64,000 nucleotides of DNA from Labia minor (lineage: Eukaryota > Arthropoda > Insecta > Dermaptera > Spongiphoridae), in the NCBI GenBank assembly GCA_963082975.1, contig OY720344.1, positions 95,423,228-95,487,227 of the forward strand. Reading direction: 5' to 3'. This document shows, piece after piece, positions 23,346 through 34,472 of this stretch. The notes under the pieces are model-generated. The model had not been told where the DNA came from, ran no database searches, and worked only from the letters and a program-made list of their open reading frames with translations. The translations under genes were made by a program, and so were the position numbers. Positions within the stretch are counted from its first letter, which is position 1. Each line of letters starts with the position of its first letter.

Positions 23346-24340
23346 TAAAAAGAAAAATATTGTAAGATTAGATTAAAACACATATTTCTATATATATATA
23401 TATATATATAATAGTAAAATTGTATAATCTTTTAGATATCAAAATAGATTCAATCATTGGGACAACAGAGATTAGATAAGAAATACTCTAATGTTTTAAA
23501 TGTAAATAAAATATAAAAATTTCAAATATAATGAAAATTTTGTTTAATCACTCGCATCGACTTAACCCAATTTCTTTTTAAATTATATTAATAATAAAAA
23601 TATAAATATTAATTAGAGATTAGTGAATTAATAAATAAATTAAAATACAAAATTTAAACAAAGTTCATGTCCGACGTTTGACCTTGAAATAGCCTACAGT
23701 TGTGATGACACAAAACCATTAAAATAAATAAAAACTTAAAAAAAAAACGTGTATATAATTCATTATACTCTTGATCTAAACTGAGGAGTAAATATATTTA
23801 TGTAATGAAAAAAAATATTTATAATATAATTTTATTATATATTTTTGCTTAACCTTTTTTTTTTTAAATTTTTATTTTATACATACAAGTGTAAAGATCA
23901 AAAATTATCAAATCAAGATCAAAATTATTCATAATATAAATATTTGCTTTACTATAATTGAAAACTGCGGAAGTTAAATGGGTAAATAAAGCCAAGGACA
24001 AAACAAAAGAAAGAAAAATCTTCACACTAGTCACGTCCAATAAATTAATTGTCCCAAATTAGATACAGTAATGAATTTTCAAAAAATAATTAATTCTCAA
24101 GTTTATTAATATGTATATTATTCATTTAAAAATAGTACAAATAATTATTGAATGTTATGAATATTTTGGGAATTAATTATGTTATGACAATTAATTTTAA
24201 TTTCGAAACAAAATACTATGATGAAAAGACAAATAATTTGGATTAATTCCCTTATTTTAAAATGTTTAAAATTAATATATGATTGGCCTAAAATATAAAT
24301 ATCTTTTGAGAGAAGAATAATTTATAACTACATATCAAAA
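22479..24340. other. AT-rich stretch without recognised genes
   Basis: Low-complexity AT sequence with an (AAT)n run at 23311-23344 and (TA)n at 23391-23411. A CACCTG lies at about 23257. No gene is visible. Confidence 0.5.
23311..23344. repeat. (AAT)n microsatellite
   Basis: About 11 uninterrupted AAT units. Confidence 0.95.
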
Positions 24341-24349
24341 TTGGGAGGA

Positions 24350-24470
24350 TACTTGATCAAGAAAATCAAGGTTGATAGGACTGTTCTACTGATCATAGAA
24401 CAATCGCGGTTGATTTGATAGGCGCTGTCCTTTCGTAGGATGTACAAAAGTCAAAGGGTTTTTTATGTAT
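24350..24470. other. GC-richer island with short palindrome
   Basis: It contains GTTCTACTGATCATAGAAC (6-bp arms, 7-bp spacer) and two GGTTGAT repeats. No frame; function unknown. Confidence 0.2.
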
Positions 24471-24984
24471 TTTATTCTTGGCACAAATTGACAGGAAATT
24501 GGTGAAATCTGAATGAAGGAGATTGCATAACAGAAATATATATATATTATGTTTGTGTTTCTCCAAATATACTATAGTTAGAATTGTAAAATAGAGAAAT
24601 GTATTAAACTAAGATATTTGAAACAATTTGGTAAATTTTAAATTTTTATTTAAACCTAGAATAGCAACAAAAAAAAATTAATCAGTCATATGAAGTTGAA
24701 AAAGAAAGTTTCTGATAATAGATAATCAAACAAATTCAAATTGTGAAACTAAATCGAGTGTTTATAAATTTGTTTTTGTTGAGGTTTAATGTTCAAATTA
24801 TAATAAATATATTAAACTGAAAACTATTATGAATGATATTCATAGTGCAAGTAGTTAAGGAAAGAGGAAAGAATCAATATTATTTGTATTAAAATATGAG
24901 ATTATTTTATGTAAATTTGGTTTATTTAATGAGTTTCGAAAGAGAAATTTTCGTTTGTTAGTGAAGTTAATTGAGTATATATAA

Positions 24985-25270
24985 TTGAAACCTTCTCCGG
25001 GTGCCCGTATAGCAAAATTGGTGTAAACGTGACTCTCTCCTCGTTAATCTATCCAACCCCTTATCTATAATAAAAAAACTAAATAAATAACCTAGTGCCT
25101 TTTGCTCTTCTGCATCATAAAGGCAGCTGTCTACCAGGTGTCCCAATCGACATCAACTACTACCTAGAAAATGAAGAAGAGATACGATGGGGAACTCTGA
25201 AACTGGAGAGAAAAGTAATAAAATAAGCAGATGGCGTAACAGACCTTCACGATCGTTTGGGCATAAGCCA
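24985..25270. promoter_or_regulatory. GC-richer island with E-boxes
   Basis: GGCAGCTGTC is followed 8 bp later by CAGGTGTCCC, and CAGATGGCG lies further right. The island is interrupted by a short AT run at 25060-25090. No open frame of note. Candidate regulatory element. Confidence 0.25.
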
Positions 25271-25393
25271 CAAAGATGTGTCTGTATTACACTATAATAG
25301 TACATATAAATTTCAAGGAAAACTTTCTCTAAAAAATATGTTATTCAATAAGATAATGAGTAATTTAGGTCTGTTTAAAGTAATTAATGCATA

Positions 25394-25865
25394 TACGAGG
25401 GTGGTCTGAAAAGTTTCCGACCTGACCAAGAAAATCGATGTTTTTAAATTTTTTTTTGCTATATTTTTCAACATAATCTCCATCAACACTGATACATTTC
25501 TCATAACGGTGTTCCAATAAATTTAATTAATTAATAAATTATTTAATTAATTAATTAAATTTGATTTAATTTAATTTAAGTCTCATCAACAGTTATGAAT
25601 CGACGCAAAAATTCGTTTGGATTACGCCTACAGCGCCAAATTGTCGTTAGAAATGGTTTTTCGAAGTAATTTTTGGTCTAACGTTAGGAAATGCGGCGCT
25701 CACGTTGCACACAGCTTTCCATATTCAAATGGTTTTGCAAAATATTTTGCACACGTTCAGCTGACATCGTTCAGATCTCAGCTATCTTGAATTTTGAAAA
25801 ATCAAACAAAAAAAAATTGAAAAACACCGTTTTTCTTGGCCAGGTCGGAAACTTTTCAGACAGTA
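25394..25865 (-). mobile_element. Internally deleted mariner element
   Basis: The ends are inverted: CGAGGGTGGTCTGAAAAGTT at the left, and CAGGTCGGAAACTTTTCAGA near the right, with flanking TA. Read on the minus strand, the frame fragments give AERVQNILQNHL-like and LDQKLLRKTISND, then NPNEFLRRFITVDET, and after a TTAA-rich junction YEKCISVDGDYVEKYSKK. These are the middle and C terminus of a D,D34D mariner transposase. The first catalytic Asp (TVDE) remains; the segment with the second and third is gone. It is non-autonomous, about 470 bp. Confidence 0.85.
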
Positions 25866-26022
25866 TAAACCATGACATTTTTAAAGAAATTTCTACAAAA
25901 TTCTACATGAAAATTTTGAAAGGATCTTCAATTTTCTTTTTAAATCAATTTAAAAAAATTAATAAAATTATTTAAATAAGTCTTGCAAAATGGCATTGAA
26001 GTTCATCTCTTTGGAAATTAAA

Positions 26023-26140
26023 TCACTTTATTCTAGATTTTGGTAACAATTCTGGATCTCCAAATTGAAGGTGTACCGCAGCCGCTTCCGGTAGGGTTTC
26101 TACGGTTTGCTCTTGCGGTCCAGTTACCATTTCTTTTTCT
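26023..26140 (-). CDS. Possible terminal exon or short ORF, unknown product
   Basis: On the minus strand a 35-codon frame starts at ATG 26130-26128 and ends TGA at 26025-26023. It reads MVTGPQEQTVETLPEAAAVH then LQFGDPELLPKSRIK. The amino acid composition is unusually protein-like for this AT-rich DNA. An acceptor-like AAAATAG|A lies at 26141/26140, which would extend the frame upstream by EKE. AATAAA overlaps the stop codon, compatible with a transcript end. No homology was recognised; the opposite strand is open too. It is either a real small exon or a GC-richer regulatory patch. Confidence 0.22.
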
Positions 26141-26406
26141 CTATTTTAAAAATAAAACTAATAGATTTCTTTATATATTTGATTATATTTAATTTAATTA
26201 AAAGAAAATGATTTATTTAAAGTAATTTTCGTTTGTCAAATAGCTATAATTTAAAAATAAAAACTCTTATATTGAGATTGTTTTTTTTTTCATAACTTTC
26301 ATTTATTTCTTCGGTCATAAAAAGAAAACTTAACATTATAATAGAGAAACATATCTAGGTTTGCTGATAAACTTGAAAAATTATTGTTGTGAATAGAAGA
26401 TAGTAA

Positions 26407-26598
26407 AGGCCGCCCCATTTTAACTTATCACACCTCCAAAATCACTGTCTGAAACCACGGTATGCGGCTGGTGCCTTCTCCTACCAAGAGAACGAAAGAT
26501 TGAATGAAATGGAACAGAGGAGATTTACTGTCCCAACTGGTACTATCTTTTGGGTAGTCCTTAAATTTGCAACCCAAACAAAAAAGATGTTTTATTAA
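26407..26598 (+). CDS. Possible exon of unknown product
   Basis: A plus-strand frame is open for 63 codons in a GC-richer island. Its middle reads CLKPRYAAGAFSYQENERLN then EMEQRRFTVPTGTIFW. There is no initiator at its start, so it would be an internal exon; donor-like G|GTAGTC and G|GTACTA lie within it. No family was recognised. It sits about 270 bp from the minus-strand candidate at 26023-26140, so the two together could also be one regulatory region. Confidence 0.2.
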   Translation, partial: RPPHFNLSHLQNHCLKPRYAAGAFSYQENERLNEMEQRRFTVPTGTIFWVVLKFATQTKKMFY

Positions 26599-27159
26599 AT
26601 CTTTTATATTTTTAGAAGTTTATTGTTCAAAAAATGAGTTTGATGCTTAAATAACTATCAAATATATACTTATTTTAACGTTTTAGAATATTAATTAATA
26701 ATTATATTAAATTATTGAATTTAACGAGATTCGATCACACAAAGATAAAATCAGTTCAGTTTTTAATTAATTTTGAAAATGTGAGAGTATATTTCTGGAA
26801 AAACTCAACTTATTTAAATTTAAAAATATAATATGTTATCATAATGAAATTTTTGAAAAAAAACATGATTGAGAACATATTACAACGTAAAAAAAATAAA
26901 TAAATAAAAAGCTAATTACTAATCACCGTTCTCTTCTTCGTAAAATATAGATATACGAAAAAACAAATTTAAATCCACAAATTGACATAAATTAAAAATT
27001 TGCTCTTTTATATTTTTAAATTTATATATTATTTTTTTAATTTTTTAATAGTTAGTGTGGATGTGAAAATATCCACGTATAAATAACACATATTAGTATT
27101 ATATATATTATTACAATACTTTGAATTAGAATGCGACAAAGTATTTTCCTCTTTACTTT

Positions 27160-27440
27160 GCGTTAACTATTGATAGTGGTGTGGTTTCGAAAGTATTTGA
27201 ACAAACAAAAGCTATTTGGCAACGTCGATCTATGCGTTTATCAGGCTAGATAAATCCTTGTCCTAGTTGCTGGATGGCAAAAGGTGAATATGCACGGATC
27301 AGCTGTGAGGGCTTTGTAAATGTGCAGTTATGCACATGCACACAAATCACCGCTTGCCTATTTCCATCCTGCGACCCGCTCACCTTGCCTTACTGCCTAG
27401 GCAAAAACCACTTACTAGCCACCAATACCTTGATCTATCT
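27160..27440. other. GC-richer island
   Basis: It holds ATCAGCTGTG, GTTATGCACATGCAC and the palindrome TGCCTAGGCA. An 82-codon plus frame (27274-27522) runs into poly-T and has no homology. On the minus strand a tiny acceptor/donor pair brackets 23 nt (TTGTTCCAG| ... |GTAAGTGG, 27405-27435). Regulatory or micro-exon; unresolved. Confidence 0.2.
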
Positions 27441-27584
27441 GGAACAACAACAACATCCAAATAAAACCACTAAAACCAACAGGGGAAAACAGACGTTTTT
27501 TTTTTTAAGAAAAAAGAATTAACAATTATAAAAAATAAGAAAAAAAGAAAACTTTACCAAAGAAATTTAATCTATATCTCTAAG

Positions 27585-27665
27585 GCTCTTTGGAACTTCT
27601 AGACTTTTTTCCCAAGTTGTTTCCCTCCCATTCTTGCCACGTGTCTTGCCCATAAAGGAATTTAA
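27585..27665 (-). mobile_element. LINE 3' end fragment, deleted
   Basis: On the minus strand HVARMGGKQLGKKS runs directly into LEVPKSLRDID. The first part matches the HVARM block and the second the KNLEFRRATEI tail of the LINE copy at 32082-32304, so the segment between has been deleted. Non-functional. Confidence 0.45.
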
Positions 27666-29095
27666 TTGTGTGATGATTTACTTTCTTTAGTTAACTGAAT
27701 ATATCAATAGAAATTTAAAGAAAATACAATAAATATATTATTATATTAATAATATGTTAATATAATAATTTAAATATTTTAAAAAAAATTATTTTATTTT
27801 TAATTATTTGATTGGAATCAAAATATATATATATATATTCAAATATTAAATTTGTATCCAAAACTATTCAGCTATTACTTATATAAAACTATTAAAACAC
27901 TGTAAATTATTTATATGACCAAAAATACTATAAGTACGTTATTTTTATCTTGTATTTTGTATTTCTTTTTGATTGTAATTTAATTAGGACCTTTTGGTTG
28001 ATAATTTAATATTCCCTAGAAATATTATCAAATACATAATACTATTAAATACAATAAAATAAATAAATATAGATATAGTTCATGTGAATTTAAATTAATT
28101 TGATAAAACATGGATATTACCACTGTTAAGTTATTAAAATTATAATAATATAGTAATATAATAATATATAATAAATAATATTAAAGGAGATATATAAAAT
28201 TAATTATAACCGTTATAAAACTAAAAAATCCAAAAGGAGAAGATACCTTACGAGAGAGTAATAATTTTTTTTTTTCGACAATTACTATAAGTAATGATAG
28301 TTTGATTATACATAATAAACATCCCAGTACACATTTTATTTATCATTATTCATTTCTTTAGAAAAATTAAATTTAACGATGCAAAAACTAGAAATAGAAA
28401 TGGCTGAACGGTAATATTCCGGTAACTTCCTTGTATACTTTATTATATTAAAATACTTGGAGAACTATACTATAATATAAATTCAATGACATATAAATAT
28501 TCAATTTAAAAGAATAAGGATAGAATTTAATATACTATATTGTATAAGTATATATAACTAAAATTTTAAATTACTTAATTATTTATTAAATATTCATAGA
28601 TACAAACTTATGTAATTAAATAATTTATTTATTTATGTATTTCTTAAAATCTCTTTAAGAAAAATATAGTAATAGAAAAGATAAAAAAAATTCTTGCAAA
28701 ATCTTTGCCTATTTATGGTGGAAGAAAACTAATTCAATACATATACAGTTACCCTCTCTATTTCAAAATTTTATTTGATATATTTATTTCAGTTATAATT
28801 CAAAATGGTCGTGAATAATATTGTATTAGTAATTTATTTAAATATATCTTCTAAATACAAGCAGTAACTTATTAATTAAAATTTTATATTAAAACAATTG
28901 GTAATATATATATGTGAATCAGATTAAAGTAAATGTAATTTATATTTTCAGAATTGTTTATCTCTTGACAGTTGGATATATACTTAAATAATGATAAAAG
29001 AATATAATCACAGATTGCTAAACTCCCACACGATATTTGCAAATAATTGTAATATAAGAATAAATTAAAAAAATTGTATGTATCTAATGAATTAT
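27666..29095. other. AT-rich stretch without recognised genes
   Basis: Extremely AT-rich sequence; nothing coding or repeated was recognised beyond simple TA/TAA runs. Confidence 0.5.
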
Positions 29096-29099
29096 TGAG

Positions 29100-29215
29100 A
29101 ATGAAGGGACGTATGGGCGTATGGAGGGTGGAGGTCATCAATTATACTTTATAATATTTTAAAAAATACTAATGAATGGCAAAACCGCCGAAGGCGGATT
29201 AACCAAATAGTATAA
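29100..29215. other. Small G-rich island with a short stem-loop
   Basis: A G-rich run (GGGCGTATGGAGGGTGGAGG) and, 70 bp on, ACCGCCGAAGGCGGATT, a 5-bp GC stem with a GAA loop. There is no T-run context for a terminator in this eukaryote; significance unknown. Confidence 0.2.
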
Positions 29216-29269
29216 TTTATTAATTAAAATCTAAATTAATAAAATTAAATTTCAATTTTTATGAATTCC

Positions 29270-29500
29270 AATCTGGCATCCCCCTTCATCTTAAGATAAA
29301 GAAAAAAATGCAATCCCACGGCCTCTTTCTGACCCTGATCGCCCGAAGCATGCAATTGGATTTGATGCAATGTTACGTGAGCAGTGAGGGTGGCTATCTA
29401 GGCGTTCACTTAACTGTCAAGCAATTTGCCATTAGAAAGTTGCGACCACACAACAACCAACACGCCTAGGCAACAAACAATCTACGCCAATCAATGCAAT
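29270..29500 (+). CDS. GC-rich island with a 53-codon ORF, unknown
   Basis: Within the island, ATG 29308 to TAG 29469 gives MQSHGLFLTLIARSMQLDLM, then QCYVSSEGGYLGVHL, ending with a basic tail. The N terminus is moderately hydrophobic. The frame is coincident with the island, unlike random AT-rich frames, but no family was recognised. The island also has TTGATGCAATG and CAATCAATGCAATCAAATG repeats typical of clustered factor sites. Coding or regulatory cannot be decided. Confidence 0.18.
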
Positions 29501-30205
29501 CAAATGATTTCTTCGTTAGAATAATTTTATAGGCAAAATAATATAAAAATAATATAAAAAAAAAAATAAAAGAAGAAATACGTATGTTATTTTATAATTA
29601 AAATATTATAAATATATACGGTTTAAGTTATATATACGTATTGTTTTAGTCCATTTTAAACAACCTTCACATTTTATTAGATTATTAATTTATATTATTT
29701 AAATTATAATGAATATGGCAACATTTTTATATGGTTTTTAACTTATTATTATTAACTATTAACTTCATTTTTCTATCTGTAATGTTCAAAATTTGTAATT
29801 ATATTTGAACCCACTTCTAGTTGATTAATTTCGCTCAAATTTGAAAAGTATATTGAAAGTCGATGACACTGCAATAATCAAAAACAAATATTTTGAATTT
29901 TTCAAAAATACGGATTTATAAAATTTGTAAATTTAAATAAAAAAAATAATATAAATAAAAAATTTATATTAAACATAAATTAAATTAAATTCCAATTATA
30001 AATTTATTTTAATAAAATTAAAACTATTCAAAATATTTCAAATGATAATAATGATTAGTAATGAATAATATTATGTAAATAATTAATTTTTTATAATGAT
30101 AAATATTTGTATATAATAAATTATAAATTTATAATAAAAAAAAAAATATAAAACCTAAAAACTTAAAATGCCCTAAAAAAAAAATAAATAAATAAAATAG
30201 AAGAA

Positions 30206-30487
30206 AAAATTAATAAAAAAAAATATTTTTTAAAAACACGCTTTTTAATAAAAAATGCACTAAAAAAATCAAATATTAATTAAACCTTGAATATTATCCT
30301 TTACATATGCCCAACAAAAAAGCGTGGCGCATATGAACATAAGTAGTAAATAAAGAATTATATGCGCCCCACGCTTTTATATTGGGCATATGTAAAGGAT
30401 AATATTCAAGGTTTAATTAATATTTGATTTTTTTAGTGCATTTTTTATTAAAAAGCGTGTTTTTAAAAAATATTTTTTATTAATTTT
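30206..30487. repeat. Near-perfect giant inverted repeat (hairpin)
   Basis: Arms of about 125 bp (30206-30334 and 30360-30487) are reverse complements with only a few mismatches and small indels, separated by about 25 nt. Shared blocks include AACACGCTTTTTAATAAAAA, CCTTGAATATTATCCTTTAC and ATATGCCCAA. The near identity of the arms suggests a recent origin or conversion. No coding capacity. It is a foldback MITE or a palindromic duplication; an RNA from it would form a long duplex. Confidence 0.85.
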
Positions 30488-32081
30488 ATTTATTGAATTT
30501 ATTTTAAAGAGACCATAAATGTAAGCCATAAAGATTTAATTAATTAATTAATTTAAACAAAAATAATAAATAAACTCATTCTTAATAGAAGTAATTGCAC
30601 GATTTTTATGCATCTTCGAGTATTTCTAGGTGCATAAAATTACCCTTTTAAAAAAAGAGCTAATTCGGTTATAGGAGAATAGGAAAATAGAATAGCTGAT
30701 ATGGGGCAATAGACGATTATTATATTAGTAAAACATTTTTTAATTAATTTCAACCATAAAATAAATTTTTTGAAAGAAACATTCTTATAATTAATGAATA
30801 GAAGTAAATAAAGTAAAGTATTTGAAAAAAAGAGGGATTAAAATAATAGAACGGGAAGATTAATATTCCATAGAATTATCAAATACATAATACTATTAAA
30901 AATAAAATAAATAAATAAATATATATATAGCAAGGTAAATATTAAATATTCCTCATGTTGATTAACACTGAAATCGAAAGTTTCACATTAACTAATATGT
31001 GTTTAATTTCTCTTTGAGCAAATTTAAAAATAAACTAATTTTATATTAATTAATAATTAAATGATTAATGTAATACATAAAATATAGTAAATCATTTCAT
31101 TTTGTTAATTTGATTTGAAGTTGCATGATATCAATTTGAATACCAACAAAAAAAAAATGTTTTCCTTTTTTTTAATCCTTATATACTTTCTTTTTCCTTG
31201 TTTGCTTTTTGAACTAGGAACACATCCAAAATAAATGTTATTTAACATATGAATGAGTTATTAGAATAATAAGTGAAATTATAGTGATTCAGAGGGTGGA
31301 ACAGATGTAGAATGAGATAAGATCTTTTTTACCATATGTTACTTTGAGATATTTTTTTTTTCATTATTAAAGTATGATACGGGGAAAAATTGATTCAATA
31401 AAAAAAGTAAGATTTACTAACTATATATATATATATATTCCCATTTATATAAGAGAAAAAAGATGGTTGAGATTCGTTTTCAGGAGAATTTATTTGCTTT
31501 GTAAGATGGATTCATTCACCTGGATAGTGCATGTTCTGAGAATGGCCAAAAAAGTGGTCCCAACGGATCCAGATTCTTTTCTGTCTCGAAAAAAGAAAAT
31601 TCAGTTTGATTAAATGAAGGTAACCCTAAAATTATCTAATTTTCCAAATTATCTCTTTTGTAAAAATAGCCGTGATAATCATTTGGATCTTGTGAATTCA
31701 TAAGAATGCCTCTTAATATGAAATCAGTCCCTTTTAAGGTTATATATATATATAATAGATGACATAGGGGATAATTATTATTCAGCGAAGGAAGAAAACC
31801 TTCATTGTGTTTTTTTAACACTTTAATCAGAAATATAAAACATTTCGCAGAAGAAATTGCTATTTAGAATTTAAAATATGAAATAAAGACCTATTTAAAT
31901 TGAATTAATAATAGGGCTAGAGAAAAAAAATACAGAGAGTAAAACGATTCTATTCTATTAATAAATACACTATATTTCTTAAGAAAATAATTTAAAATTT
32001 TTGAATTTAATAATAATTTTGATTTTTTTTAGAGTTTTGGTATATTAGAAGCTCATATTTTATTTTAATACTTGATTGTAA
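30488..32081. other. AT-rich stretch without recognised genes
   Basis: Mostly low-complexity sequence. A 79-codon plus frame at 31374-31613 and a minus frame at 31636-31821 show no homology and contain TA-repeat translations. Nothing is supportable. Confidence 0.5.
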
Positions 32082-32304
32082 ATCTATCTATCTATCTCTG
32101 TGGCTCTACGGAACTCTAAGTTCTTGGCCGCAGCATCCACACTTCTCCAAGTGTCCCTTTTCTAGGCCACAACCCTCCAATCCCTATTCTCTCCTATCTC
32201 TCTCACGTCCCTTCCTACATTATCCACCCACCGCGTCCTTGGTCTTCCAAGCGGGCGTTTCCCACTGGGAAAAACTTCTACTTTTTACACCCCGTGACAA
32301 ATTC
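32082..32304 (-). mobile_element. LINE 3' end with (GATA)n tail
   Basis: On the minus strand one continuous frame reads PSGKRPLGRPRTRWVDNV, RDVREIGENRDWRVVA, a premature TAG where Gln is expected, then KRDTWRSVDAAAKNLEFRRA. This is the conserved C terminus of ORF2 in many arthropod non-LTR retrotransposons. The element ends in (GATA)n, seen on the plus strand as TCTATCTATCTATC at 32084. Reverse transcriptase and endonuclease domains are absent, so it is 5'-truncated, as usual for LINE insertions. Confidence 0.75.
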
Positions 32305-32424
32305 ATTTTTTATATATATAATTAATTAATTAATAGAATTGGAATGAAATAAAATTTCTTTTTTAATGTTCATTAGTGAAAGTTAAAGTCAATATTAAAA
32401 TAATTGTTAGTTGTAGTATCTATT

Positions 32425-32530
32425 TTTTGTTATAATTAATAATTATACTATAGAAATTAATTATTTATAATTAATTTTTGTTATAATTAATAATTATACT
32501 ATAGAAATTAATTATTTATAATTAATTTTT
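32425..32530 (+). repeat. Tandem duplication, 51-bp period
   Basis: Two almost identical units contain TTGTTATAATTAATAATTAT followed by ACTATAGAAATTAATTATTT. It is a recent slip or unequal crossover product in AT-rich DNA. Confidence 0.85.
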
Positions 32531-32859
32531 GGTTTAATTAAATAAAAAATTTGAAACAACAAAGGTGTAAATTTATTTAATAATTTTGTAATTGACCAAA
32601 CTTACAAGTTGGAGTTTTTTTATAGAAAATTGATTTAGCGGGGGAGGGGTCGACTCGTAATCTAAAAAGGTGTAATATTCTCTAAAATAATATTATCGTT
32701 ATGTTAGGAATTTTATATATAAAATAAATTAAAAAATGAAATTTGATTATATATAAAGAATTGATTTTAAACAAATAAACAATTTTTGGGGGAGGTGAAT
32801 TTTCAAAAGAATATTCTAAATTGAAGAAGTTTGAATTTGGAGTTGTGTATGTTCAAATC

Positions 32860-33110
32860 TGAATGTGTTCAACTGATGGATTGACATAAAGCGGAGCTTG
32901 CAAACGCTTGAAGCGGTCAGTATCGATGGTCAGCGAGCCAGAGAAGCAAATTGATCAAATAAGATGGATGGGAACTCCAAGAGAAAGTAGAAACCGATGA
33001 AGGTTAATACACTTCAAGACCATACCTTGTTACATTCCGATTAGGTTCGAGTAAATAAATGATCAAGGTGGTTGGTGTTGGAAACTCAAGAGATGGGAAA
33101 TCCATTAGTC
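32860..33110. other. GC-richer island, possible decayed coding fragment
   Basis: A plus-strand frame between stops reads SGACKRLKRSVSMVSEPEKQ then IDQIRWMGTPRES, which looks protein-like but matches nothing I can name. ATCGAT and GAACTCCAAGAGA repeats occur. Candidate TE fragment or regulatory island. Confidence 0.2.
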
Positions 33111-34029
33111 AAAAGAACTAATCTATAAGAAAGATAAAGAATTTCACTCAAAAATTAAAAAATCATTAAGAGCTCATTCGAAGAATTATCAAATTATGTG
33201 ATTAGAGAAATCAAGAGAAATATATATATATATATATATTTATTTTATTGAAAGTCCATTTGAATTTATAATTTAACAAATATAAAAACAAAAATCAAAA
33301 TTTAATCACTTGGGCAGGGTAGAAAATTTGACTTTTATCAAGGTTAGCTAAAGTTTTAAATTTCATAGCGATTTAAATTTCACTATACAAATCCAACAAG
33401 AAATTAGACAGATAATAAAAAAATAAACAGATTAAATTTTAAAAGGTATAATAATTTTAAAATAATTAATTTAATTTAAAAATTATCTTATAACATAAAT
33501 TTTAATAAAATAGATTGATCACAGGAACATGTCTTAATCAAATTCAAGAAATGAAATATAAATCGTTATTAAATTAATTAAAATGAGCTTAGAAATTCTA
33601 ACTGTAAATAAAACTAAAAGATAGATACTTTTAAGAAATAAAAAACAACCTTTAGTTTGAATATAAGTATAAGTAGAAAAAGAGTCAAGAAGAAAATTGA
33701 ATTGAATTTGGAAACAATGGGAACATAAATGGATAGAATAGAGATAATTTTTAGTTAACCAAAGTTAGTTTAAACAGTTTGAATAGTGATTTAGATATTT
33801 CCTAATTTTGTATAAATTAATTATAAAATAATAATATTAAATTAATAAAATTTTTGTTTTCTTCTAATTAAGCCCATTGAATGTTTATTTTTATTTTAAT
33901 GCATCTATTATAATTATTTAAATTCGAAAGATTGGAAAATTTACCTTAAAAAAATGGATGGAAAAAAAATGGAAAATTGGAACAAAGAAAAATCCTTTAA
34001 TAGATATTTAATTTGTTGTAAAATCGAAA

Positions 34030-34260
34030 TTCCGTGGGGCGAAAGAGAGAGAGAGAGATACAGAGGGAGAGAAATAGGGAGAGGAGATGTCTACCTGCTT
34101 GCAACCATGTGGGGTGTTTCAAGAGAAAAGCGATGCAGCCCACCGGGTCGGACAAAGCAAGGCCAAGAATGCCCCGAGGGGGGGTGCTTTTGGAGAACGG
34201 AGATCTAATCAATGACCAAGGCCAAGGGCCCACAAACTCGACAGATGCTCTTTACAATAA
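34030..34260. other. GC-rich island with purine-rich left edge
   Basis: (GA)-rich sequence at 34040-34086 leads into a GC-rich block with GCAAGGCCAAGA and TGACCAAGGCCAAGG, which resemble nuclear-receptor extended half-sites. Overlapping open frames on both strands are low-complexity on the left and lack homology. Candidate regulatory element. Confidence 0.22.
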
Positions 34261-34472
34261 AACGAGTGCATCCATTTAAAGCTTAGTATTGTTCTTAAGA
34301 AATATATATATTAAAAAAAATTAAAACATACCTAATAACCTGATATATTAATTGAAACCAATGATTATTATTCAATTTAAAAAAGAAAAAAATTGGAAGG
34401 GGGATATACGTTTATAGAAATTGAATGAAGTCTAACTAGAATTTTTATTTTCAAAGAATTTTTAAAATAAAT

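Noticed and set aside
30206-30487. CRISPR-like or microRNA precursor reading of the inverted repeat
   Set aside because: There is one long inverted pair, not spaced direct repeats, and the arms are far longer than a microRNA hairpin.
33954-34279. Three overlapping frames on both strands
   Set aside because: GA-repeat translation plus a GC island; no consistent coding strand.
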